A DNA stretch of 64,000 nt from an uncultured Pelagibacteraceae bacterium. GTDB taxonomy: Bacteria > Pseudomonadota > Alphaproteobacteria > Pelagibacterales > Pelagibacteraceae. Each line of letters begins with the position of its first letter. Within the stretch, counting starts at the first letter, position 1. Positions 1 to 9,385 of the stretch are shown piece after piece. Below the pieces are notes generated by a model. That model saw nothing but the letters and a program-made list of their open reading frames with translations. It was not told the DNA's origin and did no database searches. The position numbers and the translations under genes were made by a program. The stretch is from the NCBI GenBank assembly GCA_902624315.1, contig CACNXC010000003.1:1-64000 (forward strand), read 5' to 3'.

Positions 1-249
1 GAAAATATTAAAGACAGTGTCATAACTCAAATTGATGCAAAAACAAAATTACAAGAATTCTCTTTAAAAAGATTTAAAAAATTACCTATTTATAAACTTA
101 TTTCAAATACTGGACCAAGACATAAACCTCTTTTTAAGGTTGGTGTAAAATTAATTGATACCAAGTTTTTTTTAGCAGAAGGTAGCTCAAAAAAAGATGC
201 TGAGCAAAATGCTGCTATTAAATGTTTACAAAACCAAAGTAAATTATGA
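1..249 (+). CDS. rnc: Ribonuclease III, C-terminal part (5' end outside window)
   Basis: The reading frame is open from base 1 and ends at a TGA at 247-249, giving the last 82 residues. They match the double-stranded-RNA-binding domain that closes RNase III: a Gly-Pro-Arg-His segment, a beta strand, and a final helix with the SSKKDAEQNAA signature. The catalytic domain lies upstream of the window. RNase III cuts double-stranded RNA in rRNA maturation and mRNA decay. The stop overlaps the recO start as ATGA, and rnc followed by recO (usually with era) is a familiar proteobacterial order. Here era is not between them. Confidence 0.85.
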   Translation, partial: ENIKDSVITQIDAKTKLQEFSLKRFKKLPIYKLISNTGPRHKPLFKVGVKLIDTKFFLAEGSSKKDAEQNAAIKCLQNQSKL

Positions 250-926
250 TTTGGGACGATATTGGATTTCTATTAAATAAAAATAGATATAATGAAAATT
301 CATTAATATCCGAAATTTATACTAAAAATTTTGGTAAAATGAGCGGAATTATTTTCGGTGGAACTTCAAAAAAAATTAAGAATTATCTTCAAATAGGAAA
401 TAAACTGTATGTAAATTATAATTCTAAAAATGAAAATAGCATGGGTTATTTTAAAGTAGAGATTCAAGAAGCTTTATCTCCATTATATTTTGATAATCAT
501 CAAAAATTAACTTGTATTTCCTCAGCCATGAATTTGGTTAAATTACTTACAGCTGAGTCTCAAAAAAATGCAAAAATATTTTCTTTGTTAGAAGAATTTT
601 ATGTTCTATTAAACACTAAAGACTGGATAAAAAATTATATCTTTTGGGAGTTGGAATTATTCAAATCTTTAGGCTATGACTTAAATTTTGAGAATTTAGT
701 AAATGAAAAAATTATTGGTGATCAAAAACAATATATATCGAAGTCATCAAAAGAAAAAAGAATTATACCTAATTTTTTAATAGAAAAAAATAACTCAACT
801 GAAGATATAGGATCTTTACTAACAGGTCTTAAATTGTTAAGTGATTATCTTGAAAAGTCAATTTTAAAGCCAAATAACCTAAACCAACCAATCAGCAGAT
901 TACAATTTATAAATACTTTAAAATAA
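246..926 (+). CDS. recO: DNA repair protein RecO
   Basis: A 226-residue protein with the RecO layout. The N-terminal OB-fold starts MIWDDIGFLL and contains the Gly-rich GGTSKK turn; a helical domain follows. RecO loads RecA onto SSB-coated single-stranded DNA in the RecFOR gap-repair pathway. The four-cysteine zinc cluster of many bacterial RecO proteins is not visible, as is common in alphaproteobacteria. The start ATG overlaps the rnc stop by four bases, so the two are translationally coupled. It ends immediately before the convergent hemB stop, with no intergenic space. Confidence 0.85.
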   Translation: MIWDDIGFLLNKNRYNENSLISEIYTKNFGKMSGIIFGGTSKKIKNYLQIGNKLYVNYNSKNENSMGYFKVEIQEALSPLYFDNHQKLTCISSAMNLVKLLTAESQKNAKIFSLLEEFYVLLNTKDWIKNYIFWELELFKSLGYDLNFENLVNEKIIGDQKQYISKSSKEKRIIPNFLIEKNNSTEDIGSLLTGLKLLSDYLEKSILKPNNLNQPISRLQFINTLK

Positions 927-1916
927 TTATTTAATAATTTGGTCTAATCTATCAGCGTAATAACTAACAATCGCGTTTGCTCCAGCTCTCTTAAACGAAA
1001 TAAGACTTTCTAAAATAATATTTTTGTCAGTCAAATTATTTCTAATTCCATGCTCTAATAAAGAATATTCACCTGAGACTTGATATGCCATAACTGGAAT
1101 CTTAAAGTTTTCTTTAACTTTTTTTATAATATCAAGATATGGTAGACCTGGTTTAACCATAACCATATCAGCTCCTTCTTTAATATCCATAGCAACCTCT
1201 CTTAAGGCTTCATCACTATTTCTATAATCCATTTGATAATTTTTTTTATTTCCTTTTAATGAGTTTTTTGAACCAACTGCATCTCTAAAAGGACCATAAA
1301 AACTTGACGCATATTTAACAGCATAAGAAAGTATTTGTGTCATTTTAAGATTATGTTTGTCTAGATATTTTCTAATTTGACCAATTCGACCATCCATCAT
1401 GTCAGATGGTGCTAAAACATCACAACCCATTTGTGCCTGCAACAAAGATTGATCTAACAAAATTTTTATGGTTTCGTCATTTAACACATATTTGTTTTGT
1501 AAGAGTCCATCATGGCCATGTGAGGTATATGGATCTAATGCAACATCACACATTATTCCAATCTCATTCTTATAAGTTTTTTTTATTATCTGTAGAGCTC
1601 TACAAACCAGATTATTTTCGTTAAGAGCCTCGGTACCTAGGTCGTTTTTTTTTCTTTTTTCAGTGTATGGAAACAATGCAATCATAGGTATGTCTTTTTT
1701 AATTGCTCTATCTACTAGATTATTTAATTTATCTAAAGTGTATCTGTAAACACCTGGCATTGATTTAATAGATTGCTTTTTATTTTTTCCTTCAATCAAA
1801 AATATTGGTAATATAAAATCACTAGGGGTTAGGTTATTTTCCTCAATTAAGCGTCTAGACCAATCACTTTTACGGCTGCGTCTCATTCTTAAACTGGGAT
1901 ATTTTCCTGTAATCAT
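927..1916 (-). CDS. hemB: Delta-aminolevulinic acid dehydratase (porphobilinogen synthase)
   Basis: 329 residues, the usual family length. The enzyme condenses two 5-aminolevulinate molecules to porphobilinogen in heme synthesis. The Schiff-base lysine is in MVKPGLPYLD and the second active-site lysine in YAVKYASSFYG. The metal loop reads DVALDPYTSHGHDG, with aspartate and alanine where the zinc enzymes have cysteines, so this is the magnesium-type, zinc-independent form common in alphaproteobacteria. It is divergent from the hydroxylase-like gene across 88 bp that must hold both promoters, and convergent with recO. Confidence 0.95.
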   Translation of the reverse strand: MITGKYPSLRMRRSRKSDWSRRLIEENNLTPSDFILPIFLIEGKNKKQSIKSMPGVYRYTLDKLNNLVDRAIKKDIPMIALFPYTEKRKKNDLGTEALNENNLVCRALQIIKKTYKNEIGIMCDVALDPYTSHGHDGLLQNKYVLNDETIKILLDQSLLQAQMGCDVLAPSDMMDGRIGQIRKYLDKHNLKMTQILSYAVKYASSFYGPFRDAVGSKNSLKGNKKNYQMDYRNSDEALREVAMDIKEGADMVMVKPGLPYLDIIKKVKENFKIPVMAYQVSGEYSLLEHGIRNNLTDKNIILESLISFKRAGANAIVSYYADRLDQIIK

Positions 1917-2004
1917 GTTAAATTTCTATAATTAATGCGACAAATGTTATATACAAATATATCTTAAAAAAGATAATAAACAATGTTAGGAGACAAATTA
2001 TCTT

Positions 2005-2595
2005 ATGAATTTAAATTTTAATGACTTTCGAAAGCAAGATGTCAAATTTGACATATCTGAACTTAAAAAAGCATACAATGATGTTTTAGCTATAAGAGGT
2101 TTTACTGGTGTAGATGGTATTTCAAATTTTGGAGCCATATCACTAACTCAAATACCAGGTGATCCAGAATCAATTAAAGGTAATAAAGCTAGAGGAGTAT
2201 TTTGGACTAAACCAGACTCATCTGGAAAAGAGGCTATGCGAGATGTAATGATAAATGAGTCAGCATATTCTGAATTTATAGAAGATTATAAAAATACATA
2301 TTTTAAAGAAGTCTTTGATGTTCTATCCTCTAAATACAAACTAGGAAGAGTAAGAGTTTTATTAAAAGAGCCAAGATCGACTTTAAGCTGGCATAGAGAC
2401 CCAGAACCAAGGCTTCATATTCCTATAATTACAAATCCTGGATCAATAATGGTTATTGATAATGTAGCAAAGCATATGCCTGCAGATGGATCTGTTTGGA
2501 TAACAAACAATTTAAAGTATCATAATTTTTTTAATGGTGGGGAAGAAAATAGAATCCACTTAGTTGCATGCGTTTTAGATTATAAATTTAATTAA
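2005..2595 (+). CDS. Aspartyl/asparaginyl beta-hydroxylase-like Fe(II)/2-oxoglutarate oxygenase
   Basis: 196 residues. The C-terminal half has the pattern of the Asp/Asn hydroxylase family: TLSWHRDPEPRLHIPI (a metal-binding histidine, then R-L-H-I-P), a long insert, and YHNFFNGGEENRIHL, which supplies the distal histidine and the arginine expected to bind 2-oxoglutarate. The substrate cannot be read from the sequence; members hydroxylate amino-acid side chains in proteins or peptides. An AGGAG at about 1988-1992 lies 12 bases before the ATG, slightly far. It begins the operon that continues into rpiB after one base. Confidence 0.6.
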   Translation: MNLNFNDFRKQDVKFDISELKKAYNDVLAIRGFTGVDGISNFGAISLTQIPGDPESIKGNKARGVFWTKPDSSGKEAMRDVMINESAYSEFIEDYKNTYFKEVFDVLSSKYKLGRVRVLLKEPRSTLSWHRDPEPRLHIPIITNPGSIMVIDNVAKHMPADGSVWITNNLKYHNFFNGGEENRIHLVACVLDYKFN

Positions 2596-2596
2596 T

Positions 2597-3022
2597 TTGA
2601 AAAAAATATTTATTTCTTCAGATCACGCTGGATATAATTTGAAAGAGCAAATTAAAAAAAGATTTCTAAAAAAATACAATTTTCATGATCTTGGGACTGA
2701 TAATTCAAAGGTTTCGGTAAATTATCCATTTTATGCTCATAAATTATGTAAAAAGGTCAGTGTTAACTCCAAAAATATGGGTATTTTAGTTTGTGGTTCA
2801 GGCATGGGTATGTCTATGGCTGCAAATAAACATAAAAAAATTAGAGCTGCGATGTGTTATTCGGTAAAAAACACAAAATTATCTAGATTGCATAACAATG
2901 CTAATATTATAACATTAGGATCTAGATTGACAAAAAAAAATACTGCCTTTAAATGTATTGAAGCTTTCATTAGTACTAAATTTGAGGGTGGTAGACATAA
3001 AAAAAGAGTAAAAAAAATATAG
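2597..3022 (+). CDS. rpiB: Ribose-5-phosphate isomerase B
   Basis: 141 residues of the RpiB/LacAB family, interconverting ribose 5-phosphate and ribulose 5-phosphate. The N-terminal [10 protein letters not shown] has the phosphate-binding Asp-His, and [14 protein letters not shown] carries the catalytic cysteine and anion-hole loop. The only start that gives a complete N-terminus is TTG at 2597, one base after the upstream stop, so initiation probably relies on coupling. It precedes glyA by seven bases, a gene order seen in many alphaproteobacteria. Confidence 0.9.
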   Translation: MKKIFISSDHAGYNLKEQIKKRFLKKYNFHDLGTDNSKVSVNYPFYAHKLCKKVSVNSKNMGILVCGSGMGMSMAANKHKKIRAAMCYSVKNTKLSRLHNNANIITLGSRLTKKNTAFKCIEAFISTKFEGGRHKKRVKKI

Positions 3023-3029
3023 GAAAAAT

Positions 3030-4343
3030 ATGTCAAGTGAAACAAAATATATAAATTCTTCTTACCAGGATTTTTTTGAAAAAAGTCTTTCAAAATCTGA
3101 TCCAGATTTATTTAAGGCAATAAATGATGAGTTAATTAGACAACAAAACCATATTGAGTTAATAGCTTCTGAAAATATAGTTTCACAAGCTGTGTTAGAA
3201 GCTCAAGGGTCAGTTCTTACAAATAAATATGCAGAAGGATATCCAGGTAAAAGATATTACAATGGTTGTGAACATGTTGATGTAGCAGAACAACTGGCAC
3301 TTGAAAGAATAAAAAAACTTTTCAATTGTAAGTATGCAAATGTTCAACCTCATTCAGGTGCTCAAGCAAATGGTGCTGTATTTTTGGCTTTGTTAAAACC
3401 AAACGACACTTTTATGGGTATGAGCTTAAACTCAGGAGGTCACATAACTCATGGATTGAAAATTTCAATGTCAGGTAAATGGTTTAATGCAATAAGTTAT
3501 GACGTAGATAAAAAATCTGAATTAATTGATTATGATAATGTTGAGAAACTTGCTCTAGAACATAAACCAAAGTTAATTATTGCAGGTGGTAGTGCGTATT
3601 CAAGAGTAATTGATTTTAAAAGATTTAGAGAAATAGCTGATAAAGTTGGTGCATATCTTATGGTAGATATGGCCCATTTTTCTGGTTTAGTAGCCGGCAA
3701 AGGATACCCAAATCCTTGTGACTATGCACATGTCGTAACATCCACAACACATAAAGTATTTAGAAGTGCACGTGGTGGAATTATTTTATCGAATGATTTA
3801 GATCTTGGAAAAAAATTTGATACAGCTGTTTTTCCTGGTTATCAAGGTGGTCCTTTAATGCATATCATTGCCGCTAAAGCTGCAGGTTTTTTTGAAGCAT
3901 TAAAACCTGAATTTCAAACTTACATAAAAAATGTTTTAGCAAACGCTAAAATGTTAGCAGAGACTCTAAAAAATAATGGATTTAAGATTTACTCAGGTGG
4001 TACTGATACACATTTAATGTTAGTTGACTTGAGACCTTTTGGTGTAAAAGGAAATATAGCTTCTGAGAGTTTATGTAGAGCCAATATTACTTGTAATAAA
4101 AATGGGATCCCGTTTGATACAGAAAAACCAATGATAACTTCTGGTATAAGACTTGGTTCACAAGCTGCTACAACAAGAGGATTTGGCTTAAAAGAATTTG
4201 AAAAAGTTGGTGAATTAATAACTAAAGTAATAAAAGGATTATCCAAAAATCCAGAGGACAACAGTCAAATAGAGGAAGAAGTTAGGAAAGAAGTAATTGA
4301 TTTATGCTCTTCATTTCCGATTTATAAAAATTTGAATAGATGA
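3030..4343 (+). CDS. glyA: Serine hydroxymethyltransferase
   Basis: 437 residues, the normal length. This PLP enzyme interconverts serine plus tetrahydrofolate with glycine plus methylene-tetrahydrofolate. [10 protein letters not shown] near the N-terminus, [14 protein letters not shown] and the PLP lysine in STTHK (residue 242) are diagnostic. The residues after the lysine read VFRSARGG rather than the usual TLRGPRGG, a small variation. The TGA overlaps the nrdR ATG by four bases. No glycine riboswitch motif is seen upstream; the gene sits inside an operon. Confidence 0.97.
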   Translation: MSSETKYINSSYQDFFEKSLSKSDPDLFKAINDELIRQQNHIELIASENIVSQAVLEAQGSVLTNKYAEGYPGKRYYNGCEHVDVAEQLALERIKKLFNCKYANVQPHSGAQANGAVFLALLKPNDTFMGMSLNSGGHITHGLKISMSGKWFNAISYDVDKKSELIDYDNVEKLALEHKPKLIIAGGSAYSRVIDFKRFREIADKVGAYLMVDMAHFSGLVAGKGYPNPCDYAHVVTSTTHKVFRSARGGIILSNDLDLGKKFDTAVFPGYQGGPLMHIIAAKAAGFFEALKPEFQTYIKNVLANAKMLAETLKNNGFKIYSGGTDTHLMLVDLRPFGVKGNIASESLCRANITCNKNGIPFDTEKPMITSGIRLGSQAATTRGFGLKEFEKVGELITKVIKGLSKNPEDNSQIEEEVRKEVIDLCSSFPIYKNLNR

Positions 4344-4798
4344 TTTGTTCAATATGTAAGAAAGGTGAGACCTCAGTTGTAGACTCACGTCCAACAGAGG
4401 ATGGTACCGCTATACGTAGAAGAAGATTGTGCGTATGTGGTGCGAGATTTACTACATTTGAAAGAGTACAATTTAGAGAATTAATGGTAGTAAAAAAAAA
4501 TGGAAGAAAATCTGCTTTTGATAGAGATAAACTTGCAAAATCAATTTATATTGCTCTTAAAAAAAGACCTTTAGATACTGAAACTGTTGAAAAATTTATA
4601 AGTCGGATCTCTAGATCGCTTGAGGAACTCGGCCAAAATGAAATTTCGAGTAATACAATTGGAACAATGGTCATGGAAGGTTTGAAAGAACTTGATCCAG
4701 TTGCTTATGTTAGGTTTGCTTCTGTTTATAGAAACTTCAGAGAAGAACAAGATTTCGTGCAATTTGTGGACAAACTAGATGTCTACAAAAAAAGATAA
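4340..4798 (+). CDS. nrdR: Transcriptional repressor NrdR
   Basis: 152 residues. An N-terminal zinc ribbon starts [10 protein letters not shown], followed by the basic IRRRR stretch and an ATP-cone domain (RFTTFERVQ, then the [14 protein letters not shown] segment). NrdR senses dATP/ATP and represses ribonucleotide reductase genes. The second zinc knuckle reads Cys31-Val-Cys33 where the family normally has CxxC, one residue short. The gene lies in the standard alphaproteobacterial place between glyA and ribD; its 3' end overlaps ribD by 20 bases. Confidence 0.93.
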   Translation: MICSICKKGETSVVDSRPTEDGTAIRRRRLCVCGARFTTFERVQFRELMVVKKNGRKSAFDRDKLAKSIYIALKKRPLDTETVEKFISRISRSLEELGQNEISSNTIGTMVMEGLKELDPVAYVRFASVYRNFREEQDFVQFVDKLDVYKKR

Positions 4799-5882
4799 AT
4801 TTTCAACTCAAGATAAAAATTTTATGAAATTAGCTTTAAATTTGGCTAATGCGCGAAGAGGTTTAACAGGAAACAATCCATCGGTTGGATGTGTAATTGT
4901 GAAGAATAATAGAATAATATCTATAGGACAAACAGGCTATAATGGCAGACCTCATGCTGAACATAACGCTATTTTAAATTGTTCAGAAAATTTAAAAAAC
5001 TCAAAAATGTATGTTACTTTAGAACCATGTAGTCATTATGGAAAAACTCCACCCTGTACCAAAAATATTATAAAGAATAAAATTGGAGAAGTTTATTATT
5101 CTATGGACGACATTGATTTAAAAGTAAAAGGCAAGAGTTATTCAATATTAAGAAAAAATAACATTAGAGTTAAAAAGGGGCTTCTAAAAAAAAATGCAGA
5201 AAATTTATACAGGTCTTATTTTTTTAATAGAAAAAAGAATCTACCATATGTAATTGGAAAAATTGCAGTATCAAAAAATAAGATAATTTACAGCGAAATA
5301 TCAAAGAGAATTACTGATAAAACATCTGATAAATTGACTCATTATTTAAGATTAAAAAGTGATGGTATAATGATTTCTGGCAAAACACTAAATATCGATA
5401 ATCCAAAACTAAATTGTAGGTTGGAGGGTTTTAATCAATTTTCCCCAAAAAGAATTATTTTAGACAGAAATCTAGAAATAAATTTGAAAAGTTTTATAGC
5501 TAAATCAATTAAAAATGAAAATACTATAATTTTCCATAATTCCAACGATAAATCAAAAATAAAACTTTTAAAAAAGAGAGGAACTATTCTAATAAAACGA
5601 TCTACAGATAAATACAAAAATTTAGATCTAAAAAAAATTCTAAAAGATTTATATAAAATGGAAATAAGAAATCTATTGGTAGAAGGTGGAGATATATTAA
5701 CAAAAAATTTCCTTCAAAAGAAACTATTTAATGAATTTTATATGTTTAGAAGTTCAAAAAATTTATCTAAAAACAAAAAACATGTTAATTTTACCTCTTT
5801 CAGCATTTTAAATACCAAATATAATAAACATAAGATAAACTCAAAATTAGCTACCGATAAATTAACTATTTACAAAAATTGA
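4779..5882 (+). CDS. ribD: Bifunctional riboflavin biosynthesis deaminase/reductase RibD
   Basis: 367 residues, two domains. The N-terminal cytidine-deaminase-like domain (about 15-150) has the zinc motifs HAEHNAI and [12 protein letters not shown]. The C-terminal domain is the RibD reductase, ending with the conserved [13 protein letters not shown] segment. It deaminates and then reduces the pyrimidine formed from GTP. The start ATG is inside the nrdR end (20-base overlap), the first Met in front of the conserved FMKLALNLA helix. No FMN riboswitch precedes the rib genes here. Confidence 0.93.
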   Translation: MSTKKDKFSTQDKNFMKLALNLANARRGLTGNNPSVGCVIVKNNRIISIGQTGYNGRPHAEHNAILNCSENLKNSKMYVTLEPCSHYGKTPPCTKNIIKNKIGEVYYSMDDIDLKVKGKSYSILRKNNIRVKKGLLKKNAENLYRSYFFNRKKNLPYVIGKIAVSKNKIIYSEISKRITDKTSDKLTHYLRLKSDGIMISGKTLNIDNPKLNCRLEGFNQFSPKRIILDRNLEINLKSFIAKSIKNENTIIFHNSNDKSKIKLLKKRGTILIKRSTDKYKNLDLKKILKDLYKMEIRNLLVEGGDILTKNFLQKKLFNEFYMFRSSKNLSKNKKHVNFTSFSILNTKYNKHKINSKLATDKLTIYKN

Positions 5883-5883
5883 A

Positions 5884-6477
5884 ATGTTTAATGGAATTAT
5901 TTTCAACAAAGGTTTAATAACAAAAATAATTAAAAGACCTCAAGGAATTAATATTTTTGTAAAATCTAATCTAAAATTAGGTTTAAAAGATATAGGTGTT
6001 TCTATAGCCTGTGATGGAGTTTGTCTTACTCTTATTTCGATAAAAAAAAGGATTATGGAATTTTATTTATCAAATGAAACTATAAAAAGATCAAAATTTA
6101 AATACATAAAGTTAAATGATAGAATTAATCTAGAACTTCCCCTTAAATATGGTCAAAAAATTTCAGGGCATATTTGCCAAGGACATGTTGACACTGTTGG
6201 AAAAATATTATCAGTAAAAAAAATTGATAAATCTTATCTATTTGATTTTGAAATTATTAAAAAAGAGAGAAAAAATATAATCGAAAAAGCTTCAATTAGT
6301 ATAAATGGTATATCATTAACAATTTCTAAAGTGACAAAACAAGGTTTTCAGATCTGGATAATTCCTCATACTTATAAATTAACAAATCTATCATCTCTTA
6401 AAAAAGGTAATTTAGTTAACGTAGAAATAGATATTCTTTCAAAATACGTTAGAAACTATTTTTATGAAAAAAAATAA
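5884..6477 (+). CDS. ribE: Riboflavin synthase, alpha subunit
   Basis: 197 residues composed of two lumazine-binding repeats. The N-terminal MFNGII resembles the MFTGII/MFTGIV of the family. Each half carries a CDGVCLT or INGISLT strand, and GQKISGHICQGHVDTVG marks the linker region. It dismutates two 6,7-dimethyl-8-ribityllumazines to riboflavin. It starts one base after ribD and overlaps ribBA by 14 bases. The name ribC is used for the same enzyme in E. coli. Confidence 0.93.
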   Translation: MFNGIIFNKGLITKIIKRPQGINIFVKSNLKLGLKDIGVSIACDGVCLTLISIKKRIMEFYLSNETIKRSKFKYIKLNDRINLELPLKYGQKISGHICQGHVDTVGKILSVKKIDKSYLFDFEIIKKERKNIIEKASISINGISLTISKVTKQGFQIWIIPHTYKLTNLSSLKKGNLVNVEIDILSKYVRNYFYEKK

Positions 6478-7564
6478 TTATTCATCAATAGAAACTATAA
6501 TAAATGTTGCCAAAAAAGGTGGTATGTACATTTTAGTTGATGATGAAAAAAGAGAAAACGAGGGTGATTTAGTTATGTCAACCTCGGATACAAATGCAAA
6601 GAATATTAACTTTATGGCTAAATATGGAAGAGGCCTTATTTGTTTAGCCTTAGATAGTCTTCAAGCTAAAAGATTAAATTTATCTTTAATGTCACCTGTA
6701 AATCAATCAAGAAATCAAACAGCATTTACAATTTCAATAGAAGCCAAAAAAGGTATCACAACCGGGATATCAGCGAAAGATAGAGCAAAAACTATCAAAA
6801 TAGCCTCAAAGAAAAATGTTAATAAAAAAGATATAGTATCACCTGGCCATGTATTTCCAATCATCGCAAAGGATGGTGGTGTTCTTGTAAGAGCAGGTCA
6901 CACAGAAGCCTCTGTGGATATTTCAAAGTTAGCAAAAAAAAATAATTCAGCAGTTATTTGTGAAATAATGAATGAAGATGGAACAATGGCTAAGGGTCAA
7001 GCACTTTTTAATTTTGCACAAAAACATAAACTTAAGATTGGTAAAATTGAAGATTTAATTTCTTATCGATTAAAAAAAGAAAAATTAGTAAAATTAAAAA
7101 AATCATCTGATATCAATGTAAAAAATCAAAAATATAAAATCAAAATATATGAGAATCTTTTAGATGGATCAGAACACTTTGCTCTCATAAAAGGATCTCT
7201 AAAAAGGTCTATTGTACCACGTGTTAGAGTTATTTCATCAAACGTAGTTTATAATTATCTTATAAGTCAAAAACTTCCCAATTCATTTGATAAAACAATA
7301 AACTATTTTAAGAAATACAATAATTGTGTACTAATCTTTATTAAAGATACTAACTTAAATTCAGTCACTCAAACGCTTAAAAGTTTTAGAAATAAAAGTT
7401 TTAAAAAGAAAGGTAAAGATAATCTTATAAGAAATTATGGTATAGGTGCTCAAATTATTAAAGATTTAAAAATCAAAAAGATGATATTAATTACTAGAAC
7501 ACCAAAAAAAGTTATTGGATTAGAGGGGTATAACATTAAAATAACTAAACAAGAATTAATTTGA
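6464..7564 (+). CDS. ribB: RibBA-type protein: DHBP synthase with degenerate GTP cyclohydrolase II domain
   Basis: 366 residues. Residues 1-205 are a complete 3,4-dihydroxy-2-butanone-4-phosphate synthase: DDEKRENEGDLV, GLICLAL, SPGHVFP, RAGHTEASVD and CEIMNEDG are all present. The C-terminal 160 residues align in position with GTP cyclohydrolase II, but where that enzyme has HSECLTGD and CDCG zinc cysteines this one reads RVRVISSNVVYNYL and has no cysteine cluster. GGRGQ-type catalytic residues are also not visible. The second domain is therefore probably not a cyclohydrolase, as reported for RibBA of other alphaproteobacteria; a separate RibA would be needed. Confidence 0.9.
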   Translation: MKKNNYSSIETIINVAKKGGMYILVDDEKRENEGDLVMSTSDTNAKNINFMAKYGRGLICLALDSLQAKRLNLSLMSPVNQSRNQTAFTISIEAKKGITTGISAKDRAKTIKIASKKNVNKKDIVSPGHVFPIIAKDGGVLVRAGHTEASVDISKLAKKNNSAVICEIMNEDGTMAKGQALFNFAQKHKLKIGKIEDLISYRLKKEKLVKLKKSSDINVKNQKYKIKIYENLLDGSEHFALIKGSLKRSIVPRVRVISSNVVYNYLISQKLPNSFDKTINYFKKYNNCVLIFIKDTNLNSVTQTLKSFRNKSFKKKGKDNLIRNYGIGAQIIKDLKIKKMILITRTPKKVIGLEGYNIKITKQELI

Positions 7565-7950
7565 TGAAAAAAATTTTAATAGTCACAGCAAATTATTATA
7601 AAGATATTTCTATGGGTTTAATAAATAGTGCAAAAAAAAATCTCCCAAGAAATTTTAAGATAAAGATAATTAAAGTTCCTGGAGTGTTTGAAATACCTGT
7701 AACCATCTCAAAACATTTAAAAAAATTTGATGCTTTTATTGCCCTTGGATGTGTTATCAAGGGTCAAACTCCACATTTTGATTTCATATCTCAATCCTCA
7801 ACTAATGCTATTATGGATTTAGCTATTAATTCAAAAAAACCTATAGGAAATGGAATTCTAACTTGCTTGAATATGAAACAAGCAAAGGCTAGAAAAAAAA
7901 AGGGTGCTGAGGCAGCAAAAGCTATTGTTTCAGTTTTATCTCAAAAATGA
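7564..7950 (+). CDS. ribH: 6,7-dimethyl-8-ribityllumazine synthase
   Basis: 128 residues from the ATG at 7564, which shares one base with the ribBA stop (TGATG). A TTG three bases earlier is in frame but less likely. The family landmarks VPGVFEIP, ALGCVIKGQTPHFDFI and the C-terminal KGAEAA are present. The enzyme condenses the ribityl pyrimidine with DHBP and usually assembles as a pentamer or 60-mer. It overlaps nusB by four bases (ATGA), the common rib-nusB linkage. Confidence 0.93.
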   Translation: MKKILIVTANYYKDISMGLINSAKKNLPRNFKIKIIKVPGVFEIPVTISKHLKKFDAFIALGCVIKGQTPHFDFISQSSTNAIMDLAINSKKPIGNGILTCLNMKQAKARKKKGAEAAKAIVSVLSQK

Positions 7951-8351
7951 AACCAAAGTATAGCCCAAAAAATAACCCTAGAGTTATTATTATTCAAAAA
8001 TTATATGGTGTTTTGTTTAATAACGACAACAAAATAGAATTTCCAAAACATAGATTTAAAAAATTTATAAAAGATATTGTTTTAGGTACAATTGAACGAA
8101 ACGAAATCATTGTAGATGAATTAGATAAAAATTTAGGTGATAATTTTAATTTATTCAAATTAGATAAGATATTTCAAGTTATCTTAAAATCTGCAACATA
8201 TGAAATTTTATATAAACCTAATGTATCAATAAAGATAATCATTAAAGAATATCTAGATGCATCTAATCTCTTTTTAAATGACACTCAAACAAAATATTTA
8301 AATGCATTATTAGATAATGCTGCAAAAAAATTAAGATCATCAAATGCATGA
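7947..8351 (+). CDS. nusB: Transcription antitermination factor NusB
   Basis: 134 residues, an all-helical NusB-like protein. It has the N-terminal RVIIIQKLYGVLF helix and the C-terminal ILKSATYEILYKPNVSIKII segment followed by a helix ending NAAKKLR. NusB with NusE (S10) binds boxA RNA to prevent premature termination on rRNA operons. It is placed directly after ribH and overlaps thiL by eight bases, a standard bacterial order. Confidence 0.88.
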   Translation: MKPKYSPKNNPRVIIIQKLYGVLFNNDNKIEFPKHRFKKFIKDIVLGTIERNEIIVDELDKNLGDNFNLFKLDKIFQVILKSATYEILYKPNVSIKIIIKEYLDASNLFLNDTQTKYLNALLDNAAKKLRSSNA

Positions 8352-9303
8352 ATTTGAAATAATCAAAAAATATTTTTCAAAACTCTCTTTAAATAATAAA
8401 AATTCACTTAAATTAAATGATGATGTTTTTTTTGATAAATCAAAAAAATTAGTTATTTCTGTTGATACTTATATAGATAAATCACATTTTTTTGATTTTA
8501 GAGATCCTGATTTAGTTATTAAAAAAATTCTAAGATCTTCTATTTCTGATTTGATTTGCAAAGGTGCTAAACCAAAATATTATTTCATTTCAGGCTCTGG
8601 AAATAAAAAAACATTTACCAAATCAAATTTAAAAAAAATTTCCCAATCACTAAAACAAGAGCAAAAAAAGTTTGGAATTGATTTATCAGGTGGAGACACT
8701 GTTTTTTCAAATAAATTGAGCTTTACAATTATTTCTGTGGGCTTTTCCTCAAATATAATATTTAGAAATAAAGCAAAATTTAATGATGATATATATATAA
8801 CAGGTAACTTGGGTGATAGTTATATGGGCTTAAAAATATTAAAAAAAAAGCTTACTTTAAAAAAAAAACTTAATAATTATTTTATTAAGAAATATTACCT
8901 TCCAGAATTACATATTAATTTAACAAAAAAATTATTTAATTTTGTAAATACCTCTATAGATGTTTCTGACGGTCTTTTTGCTGATTTAGATAAATTAATT
9001 AATAAACAAAAATTATCTTATAAAGTAAATATTTCTAATATTCCAATCTCTAAAAATCTAAAAAAAATAATACTTTTAAAAAAATTAAAAAAAATTAACT
9101 TTGTTACTAAAGGTGACGATTATCAGATATTGTTTACTGCATCAAAAAAAAAGTCTAGAATCATCAAAAGAACCTTCAAATCTTTAGGTATTAAAATTTC
9201 AAAAATTGGAAATATTTCTTCAGGTACTCAAAAATCACAAATTATTGATGAAAAAGGGAATAAAATTGCCATTAAAAATAAAGGTCATTTTCACAATTTT
9301 TAA
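8344..9303 (+). CDS. thiL: Thiamine-monophosphate kinase
   Basis: 319 residues of the PurM/ThiL ATP-binding fold. Recognisable elements are NDDVFFD near the N-terminus, the SVDTYIDKSHF strand, DLSGGDTVFS (metal and ATP binding), SIDVSDGLFADLDKL and KGDDYQILFT. It phosphorylates thiamine monophosphate to thiamine diphosphate, the last step in making the cofactor. Retention of ThiL fits an organism that salvages thiamine precursors. It is the last gene of the operon; an 82-base gap then precedes hppA. Confidence 0.9.
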   Translation: MHEFEIIKKYFSKLSLNNKNSLKLNDDVFFDKSKKLVISVDTYIDKSHFFDFRDPDLVIKKILRSSISDLICKGAKPKYYFISGSGNKKTFTKSNLKKISQSLKQEQKKFGIDLSGGDTVFSNKLSFTIISVGFSSNIIFRNKAKFNDDIYITGNLGDSYMGLKILKKKLTLKKKLNNYFIKKYYLPELHINLTKKLFNFVNTSIDVSDGLFADLDKLINKQKLSYKVNISNIPISKNLKKIILLKKLKKINFVTKGDDYQILFTASKKKSRIIKRTFKSLGIKISKIGNISSGTQKSQIIDEKGNKIAIKNKGHFHNF

Positions 9304-9385
9304 AAGTTATTTATTGCCTTTTATAGCTTTTTTTGTATTGTCCGATTTTTAATAACTAATAACCAACAACATAATTAAGGTTTAT

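Noticed and set aside
4700-4800. FMN riboswitch before the rib genes
   Set aside because: ribD starts inside nrdR; no room and no RFN-element motifs seen.
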